A DNA stretch of 33,779 nucleotides. It comes from an uncultured Lachnospiraceae bacterium. Lineage in GTDB: Bacteria; Bacillota; Clostridia; Lachnospirales; Lachnospiraceae. The notes below the pieces were generated by a model. That model was given only the letters and a program-made list of their open reading frames with translations, ran no database searches and was not told the origin of the DNA. Each line of letters opens with the position of its first letter. Position 1 is the stretch's first letter. Positions 22,198 through 30,475 of this stretch are shown piece by piece. The stretch spans positions 1 to 33,779 of the forward strand of contig OMUP01000216.1 in the NCBI GenBank assembly GCA_900314255.1. Reading direction: 5' to 3'. A program made the position numbers and the translations under genes.

Positions 22198-24459
22198 TTA
22201 CTCCTCCACGGGTATCTGGTTCAGCTCCGCGTTCAGCGCTTTCTGATCAATACCGGAAGAATCCCGGCTGAGGATGCTCTGCAGAGAAAGGCCGAGCGGG
22301 ATCACATCCCGTGTCGTCATAAGCCGGAAGAGGTCCGGCGCAAAACGCGCGATTACAGCCCGACTTCTGGCGTCACCCAGCAGGTCATTTGCCGTGTCTT
22401 TTATGGAGTAAAACCCTTCCCGGATAATGTCGTCATCTGAGAGAAACCAGTTCCGGACCGTCTTACCCGCACCGCTGTCCGGCAGTGTGTAGCTTTCATC
22501 CGGTGTGTCCGTCCGGATGAACACGCAGACATCCCGCAGGGCTCCGGATACCGCCTCGATGCGGTTTTCTCCCATGCGAAGCAGGACATCTTCAAAGACC
22601 ACCGTGCCGTTCCCGTCATTCACAGCTTCTCCGGCAGCGGTGCCATTTACCATGAGGGTAACCGTTTTCTGATTGGTGTACAGTCTGACGGCAATCGAAG
22701 GCTCTGTGCGGCGGACGAAACGCCTTGAGCAGATGTGGACAAATGGCTCATCCGACCACTGCGCCTTGTAATAATAGAAAGCGTCCTTGCGGATTTTCCG
22801 GTCAAACGTGACAAGTCCCTTCTGATTGCGATTCAATGTGCCGCCTTCCCGGCGCATCGGACTCGCGAAATCAAACATGTTCCAGACGAAGCTTCCCCAG
22901 AGATACGATTTACTTTTCAAGATCGGGTACACCGTCTCGTGAAACAGCGCCTGATATTCCTCGGAATAGTCCCGGACCTTCGGGTCCGCCGCATGAAGCT
23001 TCGGGTTTGCATCCACGCCGTACTCACTGATGCCAAGCGGCAGATTTGGCCGTTTCTCGTGCAGCCTGTCAAGGAAAGTGTCATAATCCTGCATCTTCCC
23101 GTAATACCAGCCGAAATAAATGTTGTAGCCGATCATGTCGGTGACGTCATTCAGACCGCTGCTTGCCTTCACCGTGTACAGATTGGCCCCGGTGACAAGT
23201 CTCTCCGGGTCCAGGCGCTTTGCCTCTGCCTTCAGCTGTCTCAGGGCATCATGCATGTACGGTGCGTCGTTAAACATTCCGATCTCATTCTGAATGCCCC
23301 AGCAGAAAACGGACGGATGATGCATATTCTGCAGAATCAGCTCCGCCAGCTGCTGCTTCGCATTTTCAAGAACTGCATCCGAGTGCGGCAGCTTTAACAT
23401 CGGAATCTCCGCCCAGACAACGTACCCTTTGCTGTCGGCCAGATCGTAAGCGTGCTGCGGGTGCTGGTAATGGGACAGACGGAGTGCATTGGCCCCGATT
23501 TCACCGATCAGCGTAAAATCCCTGTCAATGTCCTGTTCCCGCTTCGCGTTAAAGACTCCGTCCAGGTCATGATGACAGGCGACGCCGTTTATCCGGAGAG
23601 GTTGTCCATTCAGGAAGAATCCGTGTTCCGGGCTCAGGGAAACAGAGCGGAAACCTATGTGCTCTTCCATGCAGTCGGCCACCTGTCCCCCGGAGAGCAG
23701 CTCCGCCCGCAGGGTGTAGAGATACGGATCGTTCTTTCCATTCCACAGATGCGGACTGCTGATTTCCAGAATTTTCTCTTCTTCCGGGCCGCCCGTCACC
23801 TGTGCCTGTACTTCTCCGGAACCGTTTAGCAGAGTATAGCGCATAAACGCTGTCTCTTCCTGTCCCGCCTGCACATGCGGCGTCAGAAACACCCTGCCCG
23901 TCCCGTTTTCCGCCAGAGATGTGCGGGCCGTGACGCCGTTGGTTCCGTAATACAGGTAGTCAAAATGCGTCTTTCCGGCCACGATGAGATTCACGCCGCG
24001 GTACAGCCCGCCGTATACGGCAAAATCACCGGCGAGCGGCGAGATCGCATCATTTACCTCATTGGACACAAAGATCCGCAGCGTAAAGTGTCCCGCCCGA
24101 ATCATTTTCTCCGGGATTTCGCCGCGGAAGGCACTGTATCCGCCCTTGTGGTCGGCGATAAGCGTTTCGTCCGCAAAAATAAGCGCCTGCTGATCGGCTG
24201 CCGGAACATCCACAAAAAGGCATTCCCAGGAAGGGTCGGTACGCACTTCTTTTTCATACAGAGTCAGCCCACGGTACGCATCCTCATCCCGGTACCAGGT
24301 GTGCGGCAGGCAGACGGTTTCTGATATCCCGCTTCCGACTCTCTCCTGTATCTCCTGCGGCCACGCAGCCGTGCCATTGGCAGCCTCCCGCAGGGTTTGA
24401 ATGAAACAGCCCGGCAGTTTTACAAACTGCCAGGCATCATTCATTGCAATCCGGTTCAT
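22198..24459 (-). CDS. Glycoside hydrolase family 2 enzyme (beta-galactosidase/glucuronidase-like)
   Basis: This 753-residue retaining glycosidase has no signal peptide, so it acts inside the cell on imported glycosides. The N-terminal jelly-roll sugar-binding domain is about residues 5-170, the immunoglobulin-like domain about 175-275 and the TIM barrel about 280-560, followed by a C-terminal beta domain. The acid/base is Glu392 in WGIQNEIG and the nucleophile is Glu479 in GISEYGVD. Sugar specificity among galactoside, glucuronide, mannoside and others cannot be settled from the motifs. AAAGAGGAGATC precedes the ATG. It is divergent from a GPH symporter gene and probably hydrolyses what that carrier imports. 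Confidence 0.93.
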   Translation of the reverse strand: MNRIAMNDAWQFVKLPGCFIQTLREAANGTAAWPQEIQERVGSGISETVCLPHTWYRDEDAYRGLTLYEKEVRTDPSWECLFVDVPAADQQALIFADETLIADHKGGYSAFRGEIPEKMIRAGHFTLRIFVSNEVNDAISPLAGDFAVYGGLYRGVNLIVAGKTHFDYLYYGTNGVTARTSLAENGTGRVFLTPHVQAGQEETAFMRYTLLNGSGEVQAQVTGGPEEEKILEISSPHLWNGKNDPYLYTLRAELLSGGQVADCMEEHIGFRSVSLSPEHGFFLNGQPLRINGVACHHDLDGVFNAKREQDIDRDFTLIGEIGANALRLSHYQHPQHAYDLADSKGYVVWAEIPMLKLPHSDAVLENAKQQLAELILQNMHHPSVFCWGIQNEIGMFNDAPYMHDALRQLKAEAKRLDPERLVTGANLYTVKASSGLNDVTDMIGYNIYFGWYYGKMQDYDTFLDRLHEKRPNLPLGISEYGVDANPKLHAADPKVRDYSEEYQALFHETVYPILKSKSYLWGSFVWNMFDFASPMRREGGTLNRNQKGLVTFDRKIRKDAFYYYKAQWSDEPFVHICSRRFVRRTEPSIAVRLYTNQKTVTLMVNGTAAGEAVNDGNGTVVFEDVLLRMGENRIEAVSGALRDVCVFIRTDTPDESYTLPDSGAGKTVRNWFLSDDDIIREGFYSIKDTANDLLGDARSRAVIARFAPDLFRLMTTRDVIPLGLSLQSILSRDSSGIDQKALNAELNQIPVEE

Positions 24460-24558
24460 GATCTCCTCTTTTCGTCAATCGTCATCTTATTTTTATTAAC
24501 ACCCAGAGAATACCATTCTTCGGCAGCCATCATATAGAAATATAAAAGCTGAAATAGT

Positions 24559-24601
24559 ATTATATGTAAGTTTTCCATCATTTTTTCAGGTCATTCTGAC
24601 C
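24559..24601 (-). promoter_or_regulatory. Candidate promoter and activator site of the GH2 gene
   Basis: The minus strand has TATAAT (24564-24559) with a leader of about 90 bases. No -35 match occurs at 17 bases. A palindrome GGTCA-TTC-TGACC (24589-24601) lies immediately upstream of the -35 position, where an activator would sit. The nearby AraC regulator is the obvious candidate. Confidence 0.4.
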
Positions 24602-24711
24602 GGATTTCTTAAGAGAAAAGAAACGAAATCTCATACCGCAGACGGTCGTCACACAAAAGGCAGCTATATGGATTCCTTTAACAAATCCTTCTGATCCGCA
24701 ATGAATTTTTC

Positions 24712-24772
24712 TATACTTTGAATATGATTCTCCGTATGATGCAGACAATAAACCGATCGATGTCAATCGATC
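24712..24772 (+). promoter_or_regulatory. Candidate promoter and inverted repeat upstream of the GPH symporter
   Basis: The plus strand has TATACT (24712-24717) with a poor -35. In the predicted leader, a perfect inverted repeat GATCGAT-GTCA-ATCGATC (24755-24772) lies 28 bases before the start codon, a plausible regulator site. The remainder of the 341-base divergent gap shows no gene. Confidence 0.35.
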
Positions 24773-24800
24773 CGCTGGTCTGAAAGGAGATCCAGGAAAT

Positions 24801-26237
24801 ATGAAAAAAGGTAGTTCTGAAAGTCAGAAAGTATCCGCTCTGGAACAGTTCGGATATTTCTGCGGGGACTTCGGGGGAAGTCTCGTCAACCTGTATGTGA
24901 GTGCATTTTTCCTCACATTTTGCACGTACGTTCTGGGCATCGACCCGAAATGGATGGCCGGACTGATCCTGGTGGCCAAGATATGGGATGCCATCAACGA
25001 TCCGCTGATCGGCTCACTTCCCGATCATTTCCACATCGGAAAAACAGACGACAAGTTCAAGCCGTGGGTAAAGCTGTTCGTAGTGCCGCTCGCCGTATCC
25101 GGGCTGCTGTGCTTCACGGATGTCTCTTCGTTTCCTTCCCTTCTTAAGCACACCTGGGTTGCCGTTTCCTATATTCTTTACGGAATGGCGTACACGGGAA
25201 CTTCCATGCCGTATGGCGCCATGGCAAGTGTCATCACGACCGATCCTGTGGAAAGAACCAAGCTCTCCCGTGCGAGATCCTTCGGCGGCTTGGGCGTAGG
25301 CATTCTGTTTCTTCCGCTTGTCTCCCTGGCGATCTGGGATGCCAATAACAATCCGAATGCCGGCGGATATTTTCTGATGGCTGTCATCGCCGGAATCGGA
25401 ACAGTTATCTTCTACACGATGCTGATCATCTTTTCAAAAGAACGGGTGAGACAACCGCTCAAGTACTCCGCCAAGGCAGATGGAACAAAGGCGAAATTCA
25501 GCTTTTTCAAAGTCGTCAAAGAAGCATTTACAAACCGCCCGCTCGTGGGCGTCATGATCGCTTCGATTGGAAGCATGTTCTATACCTCCCAGAGTGTAAG
25601 CAGCTATCTGTTCCGGGAATACTACCATCAGCCGAAGGCCATGGCCGCCAGCTCGTATATCAGCCTTCCGATGATGTTCCTTGCTTTCTGGCTGGTTCCA
25701 CGCCTGTCCCAGAAGATCGGAAAGCGCTCCCTGATCCTCATCGGCTCTGTAATGAATCTGATCGGATATGGCCTTCTGCTTGCTTTTCCAATTGCAAATC
25801 CGTACGTGTTCATGTTTGCAAATACCGTTGCAAATTTTGGCGGCACGATTTTCATCATGCTTGTCTGGGCGCTGGTGACGGATGCCATCGACTATCAGGA
25901 ATACAAGAACGGTGAGCGGTCGGACGGCACACTCTACTCCGTGTATACCTTCTCCCGCAAGATCGGATCCGCTATCGTCAGCTCTATCACGTCATGGGCG
26001 ATCGGCGCCATCGGCTTCGTCAAAGGCGCATCCGTTCAGCCGGACTCCTTCGGCCCCAATGTCCGGATCCTGATGCTGGTTCTTCCGATGATCGGCGCAC
26101 TGATCATACTCGTGGGAATCGGTCTCATCTACAATCTGAATCAGAAAAAGGCTCAGGAAGTTCACGACGAACTGGAATCCCGCCGGAAAGCCGCGCAGGC
26201 AGACAGTGCAGCAAATGCCGGAGCGGACAAAGTATGA
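24801..26237 (+). CDS. GPH-family (glycoside-pentoside-hexuronide) cation symporter
   Basis: This 478-residue, twelve-helix major-facilitator carrier resembles MelB/XynB/UidB. The N-terminal signature YFCGDFGGSLVNLYVSAFFLTF and the loop DPLIGSLPDHFHIG-KTDDKFKPWV match the family. It should import a disaccharide, pentoside or glucuronide with Na+ or H+. AAAGGAG precedes the ATG. Its last codons overlap the esterase start as ATGA, so the two are one transcript, divergent from the GH2 gene. Confidence 0.93.
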   Translation: MKKGSSESQKVSALEQFGYFCGDFGGSLVNLYVSAFFLTFCTYVLGIDPKWMAGLILVAKIWDAINDPLIGSLPDHFHIGKTDDKFKPWVKLFVVPLAVSGLLCFTDVSSFPSLLKHTWVAVSYILYGMAYTGTSMPYGAMASVITTDPVERTKLSRARSFGGLGVGILFLPLVSLAIWDANNNPNAGGYFLMAVIAGIGTVIFYTMLIIFSKERVRQPLKYSAKADGTKAKFSFFKVVKEAFTNRPLVGVMIASIGSMFYTSQSVSSYLFREYYHQPKAMAASSYISLPMMFLAFWLVPRLSQKIGKRSLILIGSVMNLIGYGLLLAFPIANPYVFMFANTVANFGGTIFIMLVWALVTDAIDYQEYKNGERSDGTLYSVYTFSRKIGSAIVSSITSWAIGAIGFVKGASVQPDSFGPNVRILMLVLPMIGALIILVGIGLIYNLNQKKAQEVHDELESRRKAAQADSAANAGADKV

Positions 26238-27538
26238 AGACGATTGAAAAAGAAACCGGGTGCGGAAAAATTCTCGGACTGATCAGCGATGCAGGTGTCG
26301 CGGAATACCGGGGCATCCGGTACGCCACTGCAGAGCGCTGGAAATATCCGAAGCCGGTGGAGACTTGGGACGGCGTGTATGATGCCACGGCTTTCGGCGC
26401 TGCCTGCACACAGATGCGCACCTTTGACCGGGAGGCAGACAAGGATCCGGAACCGTTCTATTACCGGGAATTTCGGAAAAATATGGATTTTGACTACAGC
26501 GAAGACTGCCTGTTTCTGAACATCTGGGCTCCGGTCTATGCCAGCCACGCACCGGTCATCCTCTATATTCACGGCGGCGCGTTCATGGGCGGCTGCGGAA
26601 ATGAGATGCACATGGACGGCACGGAATTTGCAAAGCGCGGCGTGATCTTCGTGAGCATCAATTACCGGCTTGGGGTGTTTGGGTTCCTGTGCAGCCGCGA
26701 GCTGGAAGAAGAATCTGGTCATACCGGAAATTACGGCCTATATGATCAAGCTCTAGCGATCCGCTGGGTTCACCGCCACATCGCTTCCTTTGGCGGGGAT
26801 CCAAAGCGCATTACACTGTTCGGCCAGTCTGCCGGCGCCATGAGCATCCAGCAGCTGGTGCTTTCTCCGTCCGTAAAGCCGCTCATCGCAGGCGCCATCA
26901 TGAGCAGCGGCGGAGGAGTCGGCCATGAATTCGCTGCCGTGACTCCGGTACAGGACAGTCTGACGTACTGCAGCAAAATCACAAAGCTGCTCGGTGACAC
27001 ACCGCAAGAGTGGCGCCAGAAATCCGCAGAAGAAGTTCTCTCTGCGGTAAAATCCGCCGCTGACCGAAATCTCCTGAACCACCTCTGTCCGCACGTTGAC
27101 GGGCAGCTGATACCGGAAGACCCTGCAAAGGCTGTCTCGGAAGGGAAAATGGCTGACATCCCGTATCTTCTCAGCACCAATTCAGAGGATATGCTCCCGG
27201 AGATTCTGAGCCGGATGGCTGTGGATTTCTGTACGTCGGTCAACGCGCTGCACCGGAAACCGGCTTGGTACTTCCGGTTCTCAAGACAGCTTCCGGGCGA
27301 TGATTCCGGCGCTTTTCACTCGGCAGAGCTCTGGTATACCATGGGGACCCTCAGCCGCTGCTGGCGTCCGATGACGGAAAATGACTATGCCCTGAGCCAT
27401 GCGCTGGTGTCTGCGTTCTGCTGCTTTGCGCAAAGCGGCTCACCGGAAAGCACGGCGCTTCCCGCATGGCAGCCTATGGACAGCCCGTCGGGACCTTTCC
27501 TGGAATTTGGTGACATCGGCGTTCAGGTACGCCCATAA
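26234..27538 (+). CDS. Type-B carboxylesterase
   Basis: This 434-residue alpha/beta-hydrolase resembles PnbA and the cholinesterase group. The oxyanion loop is YIHGGAF (113-117), the nucleophile Ser199 is in FGQSAGA, a probable acid Glu318 is in STNSEDM and the general base His362 is in AFHSAELWY. No signal peptide is present. Coupling to a glycoside symporter and a GH2 enzyme suggests removal of acyl groups from imported glycosides. An upstream in-frame extension to 25994 is only the symporter gene read in another frame. The AraC gene converges with 24 bases between stops. Confidence 0.91.
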   Translation: MKTIEKETGCGKILGLISDAGVAEYRGIRYATAERWKYPKPVETWDGVYDATAFGAACTQMRTFDREADKDPEPFYYREFRKNMDFDYSEDCLFLNIWAPVYASHAPVILYIHGGAFMGGCGNEMHMDGTEFAKRGVIFVSINYRLGVFGFLCSRELEEESGHTGNYGLYDQALAIRWVHRHIASFGGDPKRITLFGQSAGAMSIQQLVLSPSVKPLIAGAIMSSGGGVGHEFAAVTPVQDSLTYCSKITKLLGDTPQEWRQKSAEEVLSAVKSAADRNLLNHLCPHVDGQLIPEDPAKAVSEGKMADIPYLLSTNSEDMLPEILSRMAVDFCTSVNALHRKPAWYFRFSRQLPGDDSGAFHSAELWYTMGTLSRCWRPMTENDYALSHALVSAFCCFAQSGSPESTALPAWQPMDSPSGPFLEFGDIGVQVRP

Positions 27539-27562
27539 ACGACGTTCATAAGATCCTGTAAC

Positions 27563-28753
27563 TTACACGCAGTACTTTTTTCTGTATTCTCTCGGTGTAC
27601 ATCCGTGGTATGCGCGGAACAGCTTGACAAAATAATTGCTGTCCGGTATGCCGCATTTCCCGGCGACAGCCCGTATGCTTTCTTCTGATGAGGTGAGCAT
27701 GCGGGCTGCCTGTTTCATCCGGATGTCCCGCAGATACTGTCCGGGTGTTTTCCCGGTTTCCCGGCGGAATTGCGCAATCATATAGCTCTCCGTTACTCCT
27801 ATCTCATCCGCCAGCTCCCGTTCGCTTTTGTCCTGATCGTATCCGGTTTCCAGCGCATACAGAACTGTCTGCACCAGAGCGGAGTACTTTCCGGATCTCA
27901 TGCGGGAAACCGCAAGGCAGAGCTCCTGCACCACTCTCTTCTGTTCCTTCCGGATTTCGTCAACCGTTTCCGCGGCTGTAATCCGCCTCGCACTGCCGGA
28001 AGTGATCCTGTGAATCAGGGGCGCCGGAACCCCGGCGCGGTAGGCGGCGATTCTGGCCATTGTCCGGCTCACGGCCGCCCCTGCTGCGCACATCTGAAGC
28101 CCTCCGGTATTCCAGAGCATCTGCGCATGGGTCTGCGTCTGTTGAAGATACCGCAAGGCGTCCCGGGCATTCCCCCTTCCGACTGCATCCATGTACATCA
28201 CTTCGATCCAGTAGTGATGTTCCAGTCCTTCACCGGCTATGCGGGCGGCCGTTTCCGGATCCTCCTGCTGTTCCCGGTTTCTGTCCGCATAGGAAACGGC
28301 GTGATCCTCCAGCTCGCTCAGTCCCAGCTTCCCGCAGAGTGCGGCAATCAGACGGTTCAGGATTTCCGCAGGAATCACCGGATACTTTCCGAAATAAATC
28401 AGGATATCTTCTACGGATATGTTCTGATCCGGATACCGGTGTTTTAAGGCTGTGCAGAATCCCCTGGAAACCGGTTCCGTGAGGAATGGTCCGATCAGAA
28501 CCGGCATATCTTCGTAATAAAAGAAAACCATATGAAGCCCGAGAGCATCCGTAAAGCGATAGCAGTATGTACGACGGGACTGTTCCAGAATCAGCTGGAG
28601 CGCCTGCGGATCAAGCCAGGTCTGCAGCGGATGAAAATAGTGTTCCCGGCTGAAGGCTTCCACCTTCTCCCTGGTATCCGCCAGTGTGAGCTTCAGGGAA
28701 AAGATCTCCTCCGTGTAGGAAGCCAGCAGATTGTATTTTTCGATATTTTCCAT
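27563..28753 (-). CDS. AraC-family transcriptional regulator
   Basis: The protein has 396 residues. The C-terminal 100 residues hold the two helix-turn-helix units: ELADEIGVTESYMIAQFRRETG then SIRAVAGKCGIPDSNYFVKLFR, ending HGCTPREYRKKY. The large N-terminal part (about 1-290) looks like a PAS/PocR-type sensing domain (YCYRFTDALGLHMVFFYYEDMPVLIGPF) and a helical middle. It likely senses the glycoside and activates the GH2 and symporter/esterase genes. The ATG at 28753 lacks a ribosome site but has TATAAT six bases upstream, suggesting a leaderless mRNA. The longer TTG start at 28870 would run across the neighbouring promoter. Confidence 0.88.
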   Translation of the reverse strand: MENIEKYNLLASYTEEIFSLKLTLADTREKVEAFSREHYFHPLQTWLDPQALQLILEQSRRTYCYRFTDALGLHMVFFYYEDMPVLIGPFLTEPVSRGFCTALKHRYPDQNISVEDILIYFGKYPVIPAEILNRLIAALCGKLGLSELEDHAVSYADRNREQQEDPETAARIAGEGLEHHYWIEVMYMDAVGRGNARDALRYLQQTQTHAQMLWNTGGLQMCAAGAAVSRTMARIAAYRAGVPAPLIHRITSGSARRITAAETVDEIRKEQKRVVQELCLAVSRMRSGKYSALVQTVLYALETGYDQDKSERELADEIGVTESYMIAQFRRETGKTPGQYLRDIRMKQAARMLTSSEESIRAVAGKCGIPDSNYFVKLFRAYHGCTPREYRKKYCV

Positions 28754-28800
28754 AAATATATTATACAAGGTCTCTTCATCCGGTACACATGTTTTATTTT

Positions 28801-28865
28801 GTTGCCATTGCAACGGAACTCCCGGCCAAAGCCGGGTACTATACTCATGGAATCTGACAAGGAGG
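28801..28865 (+). promoter_or_regulatory. Promoter region of the DUF438 gene with two inverted repeats
   Basis: A TATACT -10 (28840-28845) is followed by a leader of about 18 bases with AAGGAGG. A GC-rich hairpin CCCGGC-CAAA-GCCGGG (28821-28836) ends 3 bases before the -10, and a GTTGC-CATT-GCAAC repeat (28801-28814) precedes it. No -35 match exists. These repeats are candidate binding sites. Confidence 0.4.
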
Positions 28866-28869
28866 TCCA

Positions 28870-30441
28870 ATGATCATGAACAAGACAATTGATTTAAACC
28901 GCTCTGTATACGAGCTGGTGACAGAATACCCGGAACTTGCAGACATCATGGCAGACCTGGGATTTACCGAAATCAAAAAGCCGGCCATGCTTCACTCGGT
29001 CGGAAAGCTGATGACTCTTCCGCGCGGCGCGAAGATGAAGAACATTCCCATGGGAGATGTCATCGCCGCTCTGATGCAGCACGGATTTACGCTTGCCGGC
29101 TCCATGCCGGAAAAAGCCGCCGCGGCTGCCGGCTCCGCCGGAGATGATACACCGCAGACGTCTGCTGCCGGCGCACCGGCCGCATCTTCTGAAGCATCGC
29201 GCATGGCACTGCTCAAGAGCTATCTGCGTCGGCTCGCCGCCGGGGAGTCTCTGGAGAATGTCCGCGCGGATTTCGTCAGGAATTTCCGGGACGTAGAGGC
29301 TTCGGAGATCATGAAGGCTGAGCAGGAACTGATGAAAGAAGGAACGCCGCTGGCAGATGTACAAAAGCTCTGCGACATCCACTCCGCCCTCTTCCACGGC
29401 GCGACAAGGGAAGAACAGATCGCCAACGCCGAAGCAGAAGTAGCTGCCTCCATGCGGCGGGCGCAGGAAAAAGGCGCGCAGAAGGATTACAAGAACAAAA
29501 ATGAACGCGCCGCGATCCTCTCCGCCATTCCCGGTCACCCGCTGAACACGCTGAAAAAGGAAAACAAAGCGCTGGAAGGGCTGATCGCGCAGGCCAGGGA
29601 ACGGCTTGATGCCAGCGAAGAACTCGGCGGCATCCTGGACAGCATCCGGGAACTCTCCATTCACTACGCCAAAAAAGGAGATCTTCTGTATCCGCTGCTG
29701 AAAGTGAATTACGACATCTCCGGCCCTTCAGATGTCATGTGGACCGTCGACGACGAGATCCGGGACGAGCTTGCCTTTCTTGCCGGTCAGGAAGAGAGAA
29801 ACGCCGCATGGGAACAGCGTGTCCGCGCCGTGCTTAAGCGCGCGGAAGAGATGATCTACAAAGAGAATAACATTCTCTTCCCCATCTGCGCGGTCAACTT
29901 CACTGAGGAAGAGTGGATGAGCATCTACCGGGATTCAAAAGATTACGCCGACTGCCTTGGCGTGGTTAAGAAAACCTGGGCGAAGGCTGAGACGCAGGCG
30001 GCCGCACAGCTTAATACGGCTGCCCCGCTGAAGGCAACGGCAGCCTCCGACGGGGAGGAAGAGGTCGTGATGCCGGGCGGCCATATGAGCGTCAGCCAGC
30101 TAACGGCGCTTCTTAACACCATCCCGATGGAGATCACATTCGTCGACGCGGACAACATCAACCGCTTCTTCAACGAAGGGCCGAAAGTCTTCAAGCGCCC
30201 TGCCATGGCCATCGGCCGCGAAGTATTCTCCTGCCACCCGCCGAAGGTGGAGCCCATCGTCCGCTCCATCATCGAGGATTTCCGCGCCGGGAGAAAAGAC
30301 TGCGTCCCGATCTGGATGAAGAAGAACGGCCGCACCGTCTATGTAAACTACATGGCTGTACGCGACAAAGAGCACAACTATCTGGGCACTCTGGAAGTCG
30401 TACAGGACATGGAATTCGCAAGAGAGCACTTTGCGGATTGA
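28870..30441 (+). CDS. DUF1858-DUF438-hemerythrin-PAS protein
   Basis: The protein has 523 residues. An N-terminal DUF1858 domain (about 4-75) is joined by an Ala-rich linker (about 82-108) to DUF438 (about 110-185). A hemerythrin-like helical domain follows (about 215-360) with GHPLNTLKKEN (His223), SIHYAKKGDLLYPLLK (His265) and KENNILFP. The C-terminus is a PAS domain (about 408-518) with GREVFSCHPPK. The combination suggests sensing of oxygen, nitric oxide or redox state through bound iron and possibly heme; no output domain is visible. The ATG at 28876 is an equally possible start. It converges with the radical SAM gene across the palindromic array. Confidence 0.9.
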   Translation: MIMNKTIDLNRSVYELVTEYPELADIMADLGFTEIKKPAMLHSVGKLMTLPRGAKMKNIPMGDVIAALMQHGFTLAGSMPEKAAAAAGSAGDDTPQTSAAGAPAASSEASRMALLKSYLRRLAAGESLENVRADFVRNFRDVEASEIMKAEQELMKEGTPLADVQKLCDIHSALFHGATREEQIANAEAEVAASMRRAQEKGAQKDYKNKNERAAILSAIPGHPLNTLKKENKALEGLIAQARERLDASEELGGILDSIRELSIHYAKKGDLLYPLLKVNYDISGPSDVMWTVDDEIRDELAFLAGQEERNAAWEQRVRAVLKRAEEMIYKENNILFPICAVNFTEEEWMSIYRDSKDYADCLGVVKKTWAKAETQAAAQLNTAAPLKATAASDGEEEVVMPGGHMSVSQLTALLNTIPMEITFVDADNINRFFNEGPKVFKRPAMAIGREVFSCHPPKVEPIVRSIIEDFRAGRKDCVPIWMKKNGRTVYVNYMAVRDKEHNYLGTLEVVQDMEFAREHFAD

Positions 30442-30475
30442 CAGCGGCCGACGGGCGCAAGAAGACCGGCAGACG

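Noticed and set aside
25994-26233. N-terminal extension of the carboxylesterase
   Set aside because: It overlaps the symporter coding region in another frame. The ATGA overlap at 26234 gives the natural start.
28754-28870. N-terminal extension of the AraC regulator from a TTG
   Set aside because: It would run through the neighbouring promoter and its repeats and has no ribosome site.
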